Below, piece after piece: positions 1 through 12,254 of a DNA stretch of 64,000 nucleotides (position 1 is the first letter of the stretch; every line of letters starts with the position of its first letter). Both the position numbers and the translations under genes were made by a program. The notes below the pieces were generated by a model. The model did not search any database and was not told the origin of the DNA. It saw only the letters and a program-made list of their open reading frames with translations. Source of the DNA: Cryptomeria japonica (lineage: Eukaryota > Streptophyta > Pinopsida > Cupressales > Cupressaceae); NCBI RefSeq assembly GCF_030272615.1, contig NC_081407.1:377321132-377385131 (forward strand). Direction: 5' to 3'.

Positions 1-884
1 TTATCGAGTTGTAATATCACAAATATTGCTCCATTGCTAGCCAGACGTCCATAGCCCCGATGGATTTACTCGCATGTTCCCATAGCCAAGAATTTTGATA
101 TTTCATTTTTTTTTTCTTTTCTTTTCTTTTCTTGATCATGCTTTTGATCTTTTGATATTGTCCTTTTCTTTTCTTATTTTGATTGCATTGTCTTGTAAGT
201 AATGAAACTTACATGGGTCTGATAATTACAGTGGCGTTGAAGTAAGATTTTAGATTTTTCACTAGCCATGTCTTTGACTAAGAGATCACAATGATTTAGA
301 GCAATTGATTAAGTGCATGAGATATAGTAATCAAAAGATGTTGGTACCAAGATACGATAAGTAGTTCTTTTCTGGATTGAGTGTGTATCCCAACCAAAGC
401 AAAATGTTAAAGAGGAACAACCTCGGATTCTAAAGCATTTCATGAATATATATCTAGGAAAAGGATTGAACATGAGATTCGAGCATGGGAAAGCATGTGA
501 CAAAATGACACAAACGCCTATTTCACAGATGATGAATTTATGCAAAGGATTGAATGAAAAGGATGGAAGGATAGGAAAGACATGTTGGATAATAGATAGA
601 ATGTTTGAAGATTTGTGCGAGGATAGATGGAAATATATTCAAGATGAGTTTTGGTACACAACTCAAGAAGTGATGAAGAGATTGAGGAAAATTGAATTTT
701 GGGACATAAGGACCCAAAATAGATAAAGGAAATGATGGAAGAATAGTTTTGGAAAGATGTTTAGATAGATGGTTGAAAGAAGTTCAAAGATGTGTGCCTT
801 AGTTGATATTTCTTATGGATCATTTGAGGTGATGGATTGGTGGATGGAGGGAGGCAACGACCCAAGATGGATGGAAGGGATGGA
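1..884. other. AT-rich intergenic DNA, no gene recognised
   Basis: Short A+T-rich sequence with a CT/TTTTC-rich patch at about 108-136. A 94-codon ATG-initiated frame at 442-726 (+) is open, but it has no recognisable domain, and purine-rich DNA of this kind leaves frames open by chance. I see no TE ends or RNA genes. Confidence 0.5.
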
Positions 885-980
885 GAGTTTGAATTTGGAA
901 TGAAAGGACCTAAAATGGATTTGGAGGATGAAGAGTTTGACTTTGGAATGAAAGGACCTAAAATGGATTTGGAGGATGAA
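885..980 (+). repeat. 48-bp tandem duplication, in frame inside a 41-codon ORF
   Basis: Two nearly identical 48-bp units (885-932 and 933-980) lie head to tail. The unit is a multiple of three. In the + frame from the ATG at 867 to the TAA at 990-992 it encodes a 16-residue acidic unit twice (ending GPKMDLEDE, preceded by EFEFGMK or EFDFGMK). I saw one base difference, so it is a recent duplication. Nothing shows that the ORF is expressed. Confidence 0.6.
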
Positions 981-992
981 AGAATTCCTTAA

Positions 993-2919
993 TCTTGATC
1001 TTGACTTGGAGTAGGATCATTCAAGTTTGTGCTTTTCTCTTGATTTTGAATTAAATTAGTGAAGGAGATGGAAGGGATATCACGCTCTTGCTTAAGAGGT
1101 GGATGTTGAATGGGACTCTACTCTTGAGATAAAAGGGGATCATCGTGGATGGAATACCAAAATCTTAGGGGATCATCATAAGATTCTTGATAGGTGGGAT
1201 CTTAATCAAAAATGGGATTTGATTGGAGAGCCATGATATCTTGATCTTGATATAGGCTAGGACTCATTTCTTTTGAATAAGCTTCTTCCTTTTTAAGTGA
1301 TAAGGGATGGTCACATGAGTGATCAAAGTTTCAGTTTGGATAGGTTGATGTTGTTGACTTGATGGATACTTCATTTCAGATACTCAATCTTACTAAGTTG
1401 AATAGAGGGTTTGTTCGATAGGCCCCTATGACAAAGCATGTCAAATGATATGGATAAAGTCTCCTAATATGGAAAATTGAATACCTAGCTAGGTATTGTT
1501 GTCATTGAGATAGTTGGATGATAAAATCTTGATGACTTGGTTTGATACTCCCCTAATCTTGTTGGATGAAATTCTTTCCTAAAGATAGTTGAAAAGTTAA
1601 TAACTAACTCAAAACGTGCTTTGTTGGATTTGTAAACTTCTCCACTCTATGATTCCTTTGTTTGAACTGATTTATTTTTTGATTTGTTGATTGATACTTT
1701 GCAAGATGTTTGATCATTTGTGACAAGAATACATAGCACACATGAAGACAATGGTCATCCTAATGCTAAACATTTAGTGTATGTTCTTTGGGGATGTGTT
1801 CAAATCCCCAATGTTTTCACTGGTTTGGATACAAAGAAGACACACCAAGTAGACTCTTTATTCAAGAGTCATTGACAATACCATAGCCCATAGCTCGATA
1901 CTCCTTCAACTCAAATAGTCGTGTCACCCCCTATAGGGTGCCCATTTTTTTGCCTTTTTTTTCCAGAAATTAACCCAAAGAGGATTGCTCCTCAATTGAG
2001 TAGTTATCTTGGGAGATGTATGGTGAGTGATCTTGGGGGTGAATTCTTCCCCACCCTTGCAGTATGATATTGTCAATGCATGGCAACTGACTCGGCTCAA
2101 GGTTTCTACTTATACGGTTCATAGTAAAGGTTCCATTCAGTGTGGCAAATGATAAACTCAATTAAGAGACTTCCCAACCTTTAGAACAAAGGCTTTTCGC
2201 ATCAAAAGGATACTAGGGGAAGGCTATCAAATACATACTATCATTGAAGGGGTTTTTATCAACCTCCACATTTGATTATAGTGGGTTGATAAAGTTTTCT
2301 TTAGCCATTGCCCTCTTGGATCGTACCCTTCTCACTAGCCCCCTTAAGGCGTTTGGGAAGGCAGACCCTCAAAAGGTTTTAAATGCTTGAAAGTAAATGA
2401 AGCATGAAAAGAGTGTGTTTGGATTTTTGGTCACCCAATTAAGGGGAGAGCATATACCTACCACTCAAGACAAAGCACACAAAGTTATTTTTACCCTTTC
2501 AAAGCAATGATTGTCTAAGTCCTAATTGGAGATGTTGCTCCAATCAAACATGGTGTTTATTTTAGTCCCACATAACAATGGTTTTCTAACTAGGAAAGTG
2601 AAATCATGGTCAACAAAATGAAAGCACATTGCTATAAAGTAAATCAATTTTGCAAAAAAGAACAAGTTGATTGTTCTTCTTAAGCCCAATTTTGAAGTGT
2701 TTTTGCTCCTAACTTGCAAGAAAGCAAAGCTTGATTTGTGATTATTTTTACCTTTGCAAGTGGTGTTCTTTTTAGAGCCCTTTTAAAGCACCAAATTGAA
2801 AATATGAAGTTCTTTTTACCAAAAGAAATGTGAATTCTTTTTAACCAACTTTGAAAATGCTAGCAAAGAAAATAAAGAAATCCTAACTTAACTCCTCCAA
2901 TGTGCAAGAAACTGTTAGA
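993..2919. other. Intergenic DNA, no gene recognised
   Basis: About 1.9 kb of low-complexity AT-rich DNA with many GGATCATC/GATCTTGAT-like short motifs at 1010-1260. No frame longer than about 65 codons and no recognisable protein similarity. It may be old LTR-retrotransposon DNA, but I see no LTR ends, primer site or polypurine tract. Confidence 0.4.
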
Positions 2920-3017
2920 AACCTGCAAAAAAGAAGTTAGTGAAAATCCCAATCACTTGCTGGGCTAGGCAAGCCTAATTCACCAAACAAGATTACAAAT
3001 TTTTTCCTCAGTGACGA

Positions 3018-3330
3018 ATAGCTATTACAGAATGCAAATGTGCTACGCAAATGTGGTATAACCGAGAGTCGGTGCACCACTACAGAGAGTAAATGCACTA
3101 CAACGTACTGCAAATGTGCTACAAGATGCAGTAAATGCGCTAAACTGTCCAAAATTAGAAAATAGACAGAAGATAGAAATTGTAACCCTGTTTATGCAAA
3201 TGCGCTATTACAAAGAATGTATGTGTTGCATCGTACTTCAAATGCACTATAACAGTGAGTGTATGCGCTATAACGGAGACCAAATGCACTATAACAAAGA
3301 TGAAATGCATTGCAGCAGATTTCTTAGCCG
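3018..3330 (+). repeat. Degenerate minisatellite built on AAATGCRCTATAAC
   Basis: The motif AAATGCACTATAAC and variants (AAATGTGCTACAAG, AAATGCGCTAAACT, TATGCGCTATAACG) recurs about ten times with a spacing of roughly 20-30 bp. The units are too diverged to be recent. The tract sits between two copies of AACCTGCAAAA (2920-2930 and 3416-3426), which could be a target-site duplication of a 0.5 kb insert or chance. The 80-codon frame at 3116-3358 is a by-product of the repeat. Confidence 0.6.
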
Positions 3331-3609
3331 GACCTGCATAAAAATGTTAGAATTTTGATAGATTTAGGGGCCAAGCCCAATGGTGGGTGCCAAAAATGTG
3401 ATTTCGAAAGTGTGGAACCTGCAAAAGAGAATCAAACAACATCAAACACACACATGAAACATTATGTTAGAGTTAGAAATCAAAAATAGAAACTAAAATA
3501 AGTTAACTTCAAAATCAAGAACCCCAAGCATGTCTCATGTTCCTCTATCTCCAAGGATCTTCAAGATTAAAGGTGGCTCCCACTTGGAAGAGCACTTGAT
3601 CTTTTAGAA

Positions 3610-4071
3610 TAACCTTAAGCCAACTAAAATAAATCATTTTAATATTATAATAAGAAGATATAGATGACATAAAAGACAAGAATATAAAACAGAGATAGTA
3701 CTCAGTGAAAAATACTTAAATCTAGTGAATGTCCCATTCTTTTTAATCACATATAAGTGACACTCATTACAAAAAAATAGGCATCATTAAATTAAAAAAA
3801 ATAGTGAATCAATTAAGAAGCTAATATTATATAGATATACAAAATAAAAAATAAATCAAATGTATAATACTAATTTATAATTGCATCATTTACGAGTGCT
3901 TAAAATAGGAATATCCAAAAAAAATTGTACAATTTTAAGTTGAGGGTTATGTTTCTAGCAAACAAATGATTCTTAGACAACCCATTATAAGAGATATGGG
4001 GAACTAGAATTTAGAGCATACTGAAATATTTTAATAAGTGAAGAAAAAATTCAATTAAATCAAACTCTTTG
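3610..4071 (+). repeat. AT-rich unit U1
   Basis: First of six related AT-rich units (with U2 at 11270-11930, U3 at 21240-22060, U4 at 40868-41340, U5 at 48540-49210, U6 at 62570-63430). Shared landmarks in order: CTAAAATAAAT..TTTTAATATTATAATAAGAAG, then AGTACT(T/C)AGTGAAAA, GTGAATGT(C/T)CCATTC, TTTAAGTTGAG, and a TATA-like CATTATAAGAGATATGGGG at 3983. No coding sequence is visible. Homology to U2 ends near 4071, where unrelated sequence begins. Confidence 0.65.
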
Positions 4072-4440
4072 TACTCTTGTAGCAGGTTAGACAAGTTGTT
4101 TTGTAGGTTGTAGCAGTAATAAAGTTCTAGAGGAATTTAGAGAGAAGTATTCTTGTAACCCATTTGAAGGAATAACACAAGCATTGTTCTCTTTGGTGTG
4201 GTCTTTTTCTCACAAGGGTTTCACCATGCCAATCATATTTTCTTGAAAGATTCTAAAGTATTTTTAACAAACCCATCCTATGCTTATCTTGCAATCATAA
4301 TATTTCATGAGGTAACAACAACTATGAGTTTTAATGGATGCTTTCATTAAAGGAGTTGCTGCATATCCTTCCTCAATTGTGTAAACTACTTTATGTAAAA
4401 CTTTATTGGATTTATATCTTAAGACTGAAATCTAAACTTA
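4072..4440 (+). mobile_element. Possible LTR (R-U5) fragment, copia-like
   Basis: This stretch interrupts U1 and holds an AATAA-rich stretch followed by TTTGGTGTGGTCTTTTTCTCACAAGG-type sequence, the style of the U5/leader region of plant Ty1/copia elements. No TG..CA ends or primer site can be assigned. It recurs at 41341-41700. It could also be unrelated intergenic DNA. The boundary with the LINE B 3' end at about 4440 is approximate. Confidence 0.3.
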
Positions 4441-4530
4441 ATTATTATTATAATGACATCAAGAAAACAATAAGGTAAAGAAAAATCGAAGCCAAGCAAA
4501 ACCTTAGACAAAAGACATTTGGTGATTATA

Positions 4531-7500
4531 TTAAGGAAAACCAAATCCTGAACAGAACAGTATTAAGAAAAACCTCCTATCCTCTTGTCCTTTGTGGGAG
4601 GGACAAGAGGATAGGAGGTTTTCCTGAATAGTGTTATGTATTCTATGCACCCCAATAATAGGTGAGGCCTCCCTATCCCCGAAGATCCTATTATTTGTCT
4701 CCTTCCATAGACCTAGAGAAATGTGAGGCATCATGCAACTCTAGAGCATTCTAAGAGAGGCATTTCCCGAGGGACAAACCCATTGGAACTAACAATCCCT
4801 GATATTACTCGACAAAAGCCACCATAACTCACATAGCTGAAAGAAGAAGACCCAAACTTAAATAGAAAATAGGCAATGTAGGAGGATGTTGTTAGCATTC
4901 TCCACATTTTCTTTACATAAGAAACATATGTTGGGGATAGCCATACCTCTTTTACAAAGATTGCCAATGGTTAGAACCTTCTCCTGCATAAAGAGCCAAA
5001 AAAAATATATCAATTTTGGGGATCAAGACATTGTTCCAGATACCAGTCCAAAATGGGGCCAAAGACAAGGACTTAGTGATGATCTGAAAAATTATTAGCA
5101 ATAGAGAAGACCCCATAGGGAGATTTAATCCAAAAAAATTATCAACAACATGAAACAAGAGAGTATGAATCCATGAAAGCCACTCCTAGATAGGTCAAAG
5201 GGAAGAATCAATACTAACAAGATCAATCCACGCTCCCTCACAAATATAATTAGCAACCCACACACCAACAAGTCTAATACATTTGTTCTTGAAACTGTCC
5301 ACCCATGAGAAGATGGACAAGGAACCTTCCCCCGCCCAACAGTCATCCTAGAAGTGTAGATTTCCACCATGTCCAAGATACCATCTCATCCCTTGAGAAA
5401 TAATATCCTTCTAATTGAAAAAACTATTCCAGATATCACATGCCACAAAGGGGAATAGGTAATTCTCCAAGGCATCTTCAGTTCCCTAAATATGATATTT
5501 ATGATGGAATATAGAGATCCATTCATTATCTTCTTTAAGACATATGCATAATTATCTGGATAACACAAGTATGTTTAAATCTTGCATCTGTCTGAGGGCT
5601 AGGCCACCAAGCTTTTTAGGAAGAACACCTATTCCCATGAAAGAATATGCAATTTATTTTTACTTTAAGACCTAGACCAGAAAAAGGTCTTTCGAATCTT
5701 TTCCATGCACTCCACAAATTTCACTAGGACTTTAAATAAATTCTTGGCATAAATCAGAAGCAATGGGTATTTTATAAGAAGGAGTTTACCAACTTGGCTA
5801 AGGAGGGCACCTTTCCACCCTGCCAACTTCCTATAAAATATGTTAATAATACTTGACCAAAATGTCTTCGGAGGACCAAGGCATAGAGGTAGGCCCAAAT
5901 AAGTATCTGATAGAGTGCCAATTTTAAACCCCAAAATTTCAGCAATTTTATTCTATCTATAAGCAGGGGTGTTGAGGAAGAAGATAGAGATTTTGGATAA
6001 GCTTATCCTCTATCTAGATCCTCTTTCATATAGGGACAAAATGGCCTTCAATACTTTATCTTTCCTAACATAATTCTCTCCAATAAGGACAGTATCATAA
6101 AAAAATTATGGGAACACACAAGATATTGAGAGGAATGCTTAAGGCCTTTTAAATTGCCCATTTTGATACCCTGTTGAATTACCTTACTCAGAGCTTCACT
6201 CATTAAGATGAAGACAAAGGGGGACAGAGGATCACCCTACTAAATACCTATTGAGGTAGACAAAAAACTAGAGGGGGAACCATTAATGAAGACAAAAAAT
6301 TCAGCATAGATATGCATTGTTCAACCAACTGAAGAAAATGACTATAAAAACTAAAAGCCTGTAGGACACTTATCAAAAACTGGCAATTAACCCGATCATA
6401 GGCCTTCAAAAGATCGATCTTGAGAAGGAAACTGCCGTTATTAAAACTAGAGAATAGACATTTTCATCAACCACAATAATAGAATCCAAAACCTGTCAGC
6501 CAAGGATGAAACCATTTTGATGTTTGGAAATCAACATAGGCATGATAGCTTTGAGTCTCAAAACTAGAATCTTAGAGATAATATTATAAATCGACTTACA
6601 CAAACTAATGGGTCTAAAATCATGAAAGTTGCTAGCATTAGGTTTTTCAGGGATAAAAATAAAAAAGGTGGCGTTCAACTCTTTGAAAAGAGAACTGGAA
6701 CCAAATAACTCTCTAGCAACCTCAAAAACATCATTAACAACAATCTGCCAATACATTTGGAAAAAATAAACATTGGAAAACCATATGAGCTTGGAACTTT
6801 GTTCCCTTAAAAGGAGAAAGTGGCTTTATTAACCTCTTCAAAACTCAGGATTCTGGTAAGCTCCTTGTTGATCTCCAGGGTGACCTTAAGCAAAACCTCC
6901 TAAAGAATATTCTCTAGGGCCTGAAGATCCAGAGGACCATCATCAAAGAGGAGGGAGGAGAATAAATCGATGTCCTCCTTAGACAAATCCTAATTCTGAT
7001 CCACCCACTAGTTGTTAACCTATAACTTCTTAATTCTATTGATAGCTCTATGTTTCATAGTGGTCATATGAAAAAATTTAGTATTCTTGTCCCCACTTTT
7101 AAGCCATACAACTCTAGATCTCTATTTCCAATATTCCTCTTCCTTAGAAATAATGTCATGAAGCTTATTCAATAGTTTAATATCTTTATCCATGATTCTA
7201 GGGTTGTATCCCAACCCCTCACTAAGAAATTGAATATCATCCAACTCCTTCTTTATGTTTTCCTTTTGCTGAAAAATATTCCCGAACACAGATTTGTTCC
7301 ACTATAGAATATTGGATTTAACATTGGACAATTTGTTAACAATTCTATATATACCAGTCCCCTGAATAATAATGTCCCACCATTCTAAAATCTTATCCTA
7401 AAGTTCCATATTCATGGTCCACATTTTCTCAAATCTAAAGGGAAAAGATTTTCTGCCATAAAGGGGTACCATATTCAAGACAATCAGGAAATGGTCCGAT

Positions 7501-8169
7501 CCAATTCTAGAGAGATAGGACAAGCTACAAGAATTTTTGTAAGCCAATTTGGCAAAATTAGACCTCGATCAAGTTTGACCTTAATAAGGTCTGAACCACT
7601 CCTTCTATTAGACCATGTAAATGAGCACCAATAAGATCTAGGTAAAATAAACAAAGAGCATTGATCATATCAAGAAGATCTTGTTTAGTTTCCTTAGAGA
7701 TTAGAGCACCACCCATTTTCTCTCCGCTACAAAGAGGAGTATTAAAATCCCCCTTAAGAATCCATCTATCATTCGGGAAAGAAAGTCTAGCCTGACTCAA
7801 GGAACCCCAAAGATTTCTCCTGGCACTTATCCCATTGGGGGCATAAATATTAGATAAAATCCATGAATAACCATCCTTGAGACTAGTGAATCTAGTAGCA
7901 ATATAATTAGCACAAGTAAGAACTACCATACCTCGAAGGATCCTCATGTTCCATAGAGTGGCTAACCCACCTAGGGCTCCATCTGCATCAAATCAATGAA
8001 CAACACAATCTTTAAAACTGGCTAACTTGATTCTCTCCACTCTGCTAGAAGGCATCTTTGTCTCCTGAATGAGACAAATATCTGGTTTATGATCTCTTAC
8101 AATATTGGAAAGGAGATCATGTTTGTGGGGGTGATTAAGCACCCTAATATTCGATGAGATGATTTTCAT
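4531..8169 (-). pseudogene. LINE B ORF2: endonuclease/reverse transcriptase, broken
   Basis: The normal product nicks target DNA and copies the LINE RNA at the nick. Visible pieces: the endonuclease N-terminus at 8169 (MKIISSNIRVLNHPHKH) with the QETK motif, then SNIYAPNG and GDFNTPLC at 7947-7558; the pre-RT segment [13 protein letters not shown] near 7070-7110; the RT motif DFRPISLCKSIYNIISK at 6640-6570; and a post-RT segment ending with GLWKETNNRIF near 4700. Stops occur every few dozen codons, the YxDD segment is not readable, and the frame changes several times. Much more decayed than LINE A, so an older insertion or a longer-silenced family. Confidence 0.75.
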
Positions 8170-8171
8170 TT

Positions 8172-9459
8172 AATAAGGGAGGGGGATCCAATCCCCATAT
8201 CTTAAATAGTTCTCTAAACCTGATCTACAATAGCGGCTTTACCTAGCCTATCCCTGCATACACTATTTGGTAGTCTTCCCACCCCTTTAGGTTAATACCC
8301 ACAATCCATCCCCTGTCGTTTTCTGGTTGTGATACCCAAAGCTCCCAGTGTTGAGACATTGGTAATAGGAGATGGTGGACTCCTTCTTCGATTCCTGGAT
8401 TTGACTTGAGTAAAAGGATTGCATATCTCTGAAATATCCGTAGGGATATCAATCACCATCTGCCCATCAACTTTCTCAAGATTATCCTACTCCATATTCC
8501 TACTCATATCAATAACCAACTGAATGGGGGTTTCTACAGTCACCCCATTATCCTTTTGAACAGAATCCTCAATATTAACTTGGGGGTCAACATGCGGTGG
8601 AATAGAAACCATTTCCTTAACATTCCCATTCGAGCTTTATTTATCTAGCACATCTGAAGATTCTTTCTTCTACAATGCATCACTAAGTTCCCCCATAGGA
8701 GGAACCTGTTGGTTCTGGCCGCTACCCTGACCCTCAACTTTCTTTTTCCAGATCTTTTTTGGTTTTGGTTTAGCTGAACATTACTTCGCCCAGTGACCCA
8801 CTTTTTTATAGTGAAAAGAACCAAAAGGAATAGATTCATATTCCACCTTCTGCACCCATAAGACAATTTTTGAGCTGAGTGTGATATCAGACGGTAAATC
8901 AGCAGCTTGTTTTACATTGACACACAACCGACGCTAGACTAGCCTCTTTTTTGTTGCAGTCATCGGATCCAACGATAGAATCTCATCAAAGCAAGTTGCT
9001 AGACCTACAAAGATCGCCTCATCACAGTACTCCAAAGGGAGTCCAAGAAGACAGACTGAAATGGGTGCCTCATTGCACTCCCAAGACAGGATTAAAACCA
9101 GGTTTCCATTTCTTTAAGGCAAGGGAGGTTTTACCCAACATCCAAGGACCCTCCGCAAGGACAGATCTAAGATCCTCATCACATACAAAGGAGAAGGAGA
9201 AAAATTTATTACCCATTGCCACCACATCAATCCGACCTTTCCCTTTCCATTTCCGGGCAACCCATTCCCTAACTGATTCAATATTAGGGCGGGGGCCAAC
9301 AAAATTCCCAACTAGAACTGACTCCATATTAGAAATATTTCTCTCCACAATGCAGTCTAATATGGAAATCGAGCAAGTACCCGAGCTAGGGTCCACTTTT
9401 TGAGGAACATCAGAAATAGCTTTACCTTTAAGCCTGGATAAAAAATGACCTGACTGCAA
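8172..9459 (-). pseudogene. LINE B ORF1: DUF4283-like RNA-binding protein, broken
   Basis: LINE ORF1 proteins coat the element RNA. An open stretch at 9459-9070 carries the DUF4283-type core (VLVGNFVGPRPNIESVREW, then GNKFFSFSFVCDEDLRSVLA and GPWMLGK..LALKKWKPGFNP). Downstream sequence has the features of an ORF1 tail (a Lys/Pro-rich stretch at 8760-8690 and an SRNRRRSPPSP basic stretch at about 8390), but several in-frame stops interrupt it. The zinc-knuckle region at about 8840-8780 is damaged; I see HYKKVGHWAK but not the cysteines. It stops just upstream of the ORF2 ATG at 8169. Starts upstream of 9459 are possible. Confidence 0.7.
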
Positions 9460-9570
9460 TTGGTTTCACCCCAACGAGGGTGAAAAATCTATTGATGAGG
9501 ATTTGGGCCCCTCCACATGTCGAGATACGTCGAGTCCCACCATTCCAAACCTCGTGAACACTGTCACTAT

Positions 9571-10130
9571 TGTGTAATTATTTTTATTTCTAGCATTGTT
9601 ATCTTTTTAATTTAGTTTGTTGTTTTGAGTTTATTTCTATCCACAACTAATAAAATAGCTTAGAAGGCTTCCATAGTGCATATATTTTGATGGTTCATTT
9701 CAAGTTCATGTTCTTGGGTTGACAATTAAATGTAGATTCTAGTTCATGAAGGGTTGATGAGTGAGGATACAAATCCTCGAGTTGTGAATTAGTATCCCAA
9801 AGTCAATTGCGAATAAAAAGATTAACACATAGCATTTTTCATGAACAACAACTTTTTTTCTTTCATGCTTCTCTTTCTTCTGTATTTAATGTCAATTCTC
9901 AGTTGAATATGCCCCTTGGTTCAGAGATGGGTGGTTGTTTAAATTCCTCTAGAAGTATTGAAAACCTTAGAAAATTTTATGAAAATTTTAGGGTATCCAC
10001 TTGGAGATGTGCCTGATGCTTCACAAAAGCGTGTTAAAATAAGTAAGGGCTTAGGGAAAAAAAATAATCGTTGAGTGTCACTACTCAAACTAAAACCAGA
10101 CACATCATTGTAGTAGATGTCTTTCTTAAA
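9571..10130 (+). repeat. U2 leading part with possible exon remnants
   Basis: Present again at 46840-47400. It holds a 69-codon open frame (9807-10016, +) with the stretch GSEMGGCLNSSRSIENLRKF. Its copy at 47045-47284 keeps the frame and most residues. A second coding-like stretch follows at about 9999-10070 in another frame (GDVPDASQKRVKISKGLGKK). I do not recognise either. They may be remnants of the same unknown gene as the next feature. Confidence 0.35.
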
Positions 10131-10301
10131 AATCTCCCTTATCTTTTTTGTTGCATTCATCAATGTTTAAATCAATAGTTTTATCAGAAAAAAGGTTCAT
10201 TCTAGGAATAATAGCAATTATTGTAGAGATATTGACATCAGTTCATCACTCTCTTCTTTTTACTCTCTTAAATATTTGCAAATTTCAATAAATATCAGTA
10301 A

Positions 10302-10576
10302 GAAATCAAGACGGTGGTTGAGAAAGTTTTTTATAGCCATAATTTAAATGATTTGGATATTGTTTTTTGTATGCTTCTCTATGAACTATTGCTTGAGGTG
10401 GATTGGAATGAATCTAAGAAAACATGGAAAAATAATCTAGCAATTTGTATAAAGAAACTCAACATAAAATAGTTAAAGGAAAACTATTTATCTTTACCTA
10501 GAAATTTAAATAGAGATGAGTTCACAACCAAATACTTGATCATGACCATACTTATTAATTGGGCCACAAGCCAAGA
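10302..10576 (+). pseudogene. Unrecognised exon-like fragment, copy 1 of 3
   Basis: Three copies exist (here, 40229-40505, 47570-47844). In the best-preserved one (40229) a single + frame runs about 92 codons with two stops, with the readable stretches LDELDIMFCMLLYK, LFEVDLEEFQKNWQNN, LAICRKKLNIK and LNRDEFKTKFLIMSI. This copy shows the same peptide (LLLEVDWNESKKTWKNN, LNRDEFTTKYLIMTI) with a frame slip near its start. Conservation across copies suggests a real ancestral exon, host or transposon-derived. I do not recognise the family. Confidence 0.4.
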
Positions 10577-11486
10577 GGTAACTCATATTTTTAAGTTATA
10601 GTTTCAAGTCATGAATCATTATGTAATTTTTGCAACATATGTATTTTTCTTTTTTATTTTTATCGAACTAAAATATGACAGTTAATCAGCCATATTGTAT
10701 TGCTAAATAGTAAGAGATCTTCACATATTATGCAAATCTTCGTACTCTACTCTTACTGTAATATATTATGGAGTTAATCTTTTTTGTCACAAAAAATAAA
10801 AAATAAAAATGTTTAATCTACGGATCAATATATATTATATTGAAACTTAAAAGAGAAGATGAACACAAATATCATCTAGGAAATAAAAGAAACATATAAT
10901 CTCCAACAAATTAATAACATGTACTTGTCTTAATATTGTAATAAAAGTAATAAATATAATAAGAGAAGTACCTAAGATTTTAAACTTTTGTATCTTTAGT
11001 ATTTTTTAATGTTAAGAACAAGAATGATTGTTTGAATTAATTTATTATTAGTAAATTTTTTTTATGAAAATGAAATCATAAGGTTGAAGTTAAATAATTT
11101 CTAAGAAATAGAAATAGTCAATGTAATTTTAATTAATAATTGTAACTTAGAACTATCTACATTAAAGGTTAAAATTATATGTGTTGTCATTTGATTTTGA
11201 TATATGCAGTTGCATTGGAAATAGTAAGAATTATTTTCCACCTAAGTGATAGAGTATTAATTACACGAGGATAACATTAAGCTAACTAAAATAAATAATT
11301 TTAATATTATAATAAGAAGATATAAATCATATGAAAGACAAGAAAAGACAACATAGAAAGTACTTAGTGAAAATTAATCAAATCTAATGAATGTCCCATT
11401 CTTAAAAAAATAAAAAATATAATAAATAAATAAAAATAAAAATAAAAATAAAAATAAAAATAAAAATAAAATAAAAATAAAAAGAA

Positions 11487-11518
<32 letters not shown>

Positions 11519-12238
11519 TATTAAATGCATAATGTTAATTGAGAATTACATCCTTTATGTGTGTTAAAAATAAAAATATCATGATGGAAGGCCTAGAGAA
11601 GTAGACTCAACAAATCAACATGAAACAGAAGGCCTTGCGGATGATGAAGAGATGGAAAGTGATTCTGAAGGTTAGAAACTTGTGTTTTTTAAATTGTTTC
11701 TTACTTAGCTTTAGAAGATTATCTATTCATGTTAGAATTATTTTTAGGCTCTATCCAATAAATTTAATTATCATAAAAGAAAATTGGAATATCCAAAACC
11801 TTTTGTACAATTTAAGTTGAGGGTTATGGTTCAAACAAATGAATGTTTCCTACACATCCCTTTATAAGACATATGGGGAAGTAGAATTTGGACCAAGCTT
11901 TACACCAACTGACAAGAACTTAGTGAAAAACATATTCAATGAAATCAAACTGTTCATAATACAAGAAACATGAATTCATAAAAAATAATATTAACAATGA
12001 ATAATATTCATAATACCTCTACTAAATATATTAGTTTTATATTAAATTTAATATGTAAGTGTTATATTAAATTTATTTATTAAAATTTATTTAAGATATT
12101 ATTAATAATATTGTTATATTATATTATATTGTTTTTTTTTAACTTTAGTTATCTGAAAGCTACAAGATATAAATGCAAAAACAAGAGGGTAATTTGTAAA
12201 CAATAAAAATGTATTAATGTGAAGTGAGATTAATTTAC
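10577..12238 (+). repeat. AT-rich unit U2
   Basis: Non-coding sequence that continues colinearly in U5 (47845-49529) and, from about 11270, matches the core shared by all six U units. It carries an AAAAT microsatellite and the TATA-like site at 11858-11880. The 66-codon frame at 11620-11820 is not conserved as a protein. LINE A is inserted at its right end; the unit resumes at 18987. Confidence 0.6.
11405..11524. repeat. (AAAAT)n microsatellite
   Basis: About 120 bp of AAAAT/AAAAAT units. The equivalent in U5 (48675-48811) is longer, which accounts for most of the 23-bp shift in offset between the two duplication units across this point. Confidence 0.9.
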
Positions 12239-12254
12239 AAGTTTTAAAATATTT
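12239..12254. repeat. Target-site duplication of LINE A copy 1, 3' side
   Basis: AAGTTTTAAAATATTT. The partner at 18971-18986 reads AAGTTTTCAAATATTT (one difference). The same 16 bases occur once, uninterrupted, in the empty paralogous sites at 22354-22369 and 63722-63737, so this is a true insertion-site duplication. Confidence 0.85.

Larger units (their letters stand above)
4440..9570 (-). mobile_element. LINE (L1 type), family B, copy 1, decayed
   Basis: Read on the minus strand it has the L1 order: an ORF1 with a DUF4283-like domain, then ORF2 with an apurinic/apyrimidinic endonuclease, reverse transcriptase and a C-terminal tail. ORF2 begins at the ATG at 8167-8169. The 3' end (low coordinates) ends in a TTATTATAATAATAATTAAG-like tail near 4440; the 5' end near 9570 is set by where U2-like sequence resumes. 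Many stops and small indels make it non-functional. It is the same insertion as 41700-46840, so it predates the tandem duplication. Confidence 0.8.

Noticed and set aside
442-726. 94-codon open frame (+) in the left flank
   Set aside because: No domain, purine-rich composition that suppresses stops, and no supporting context.
3018-3330. CRISPR-like array
   Set aside because: Repeat units are diverged, spacers irregular, and the genome is a plant nuclear one with no cas genes.
8951-9403. 150-codon frame (+) antisense to LINE B ORF1
   Set aside because: Mirror of a real DUF4283 coding stretch; in copy 2 it is not preserved.
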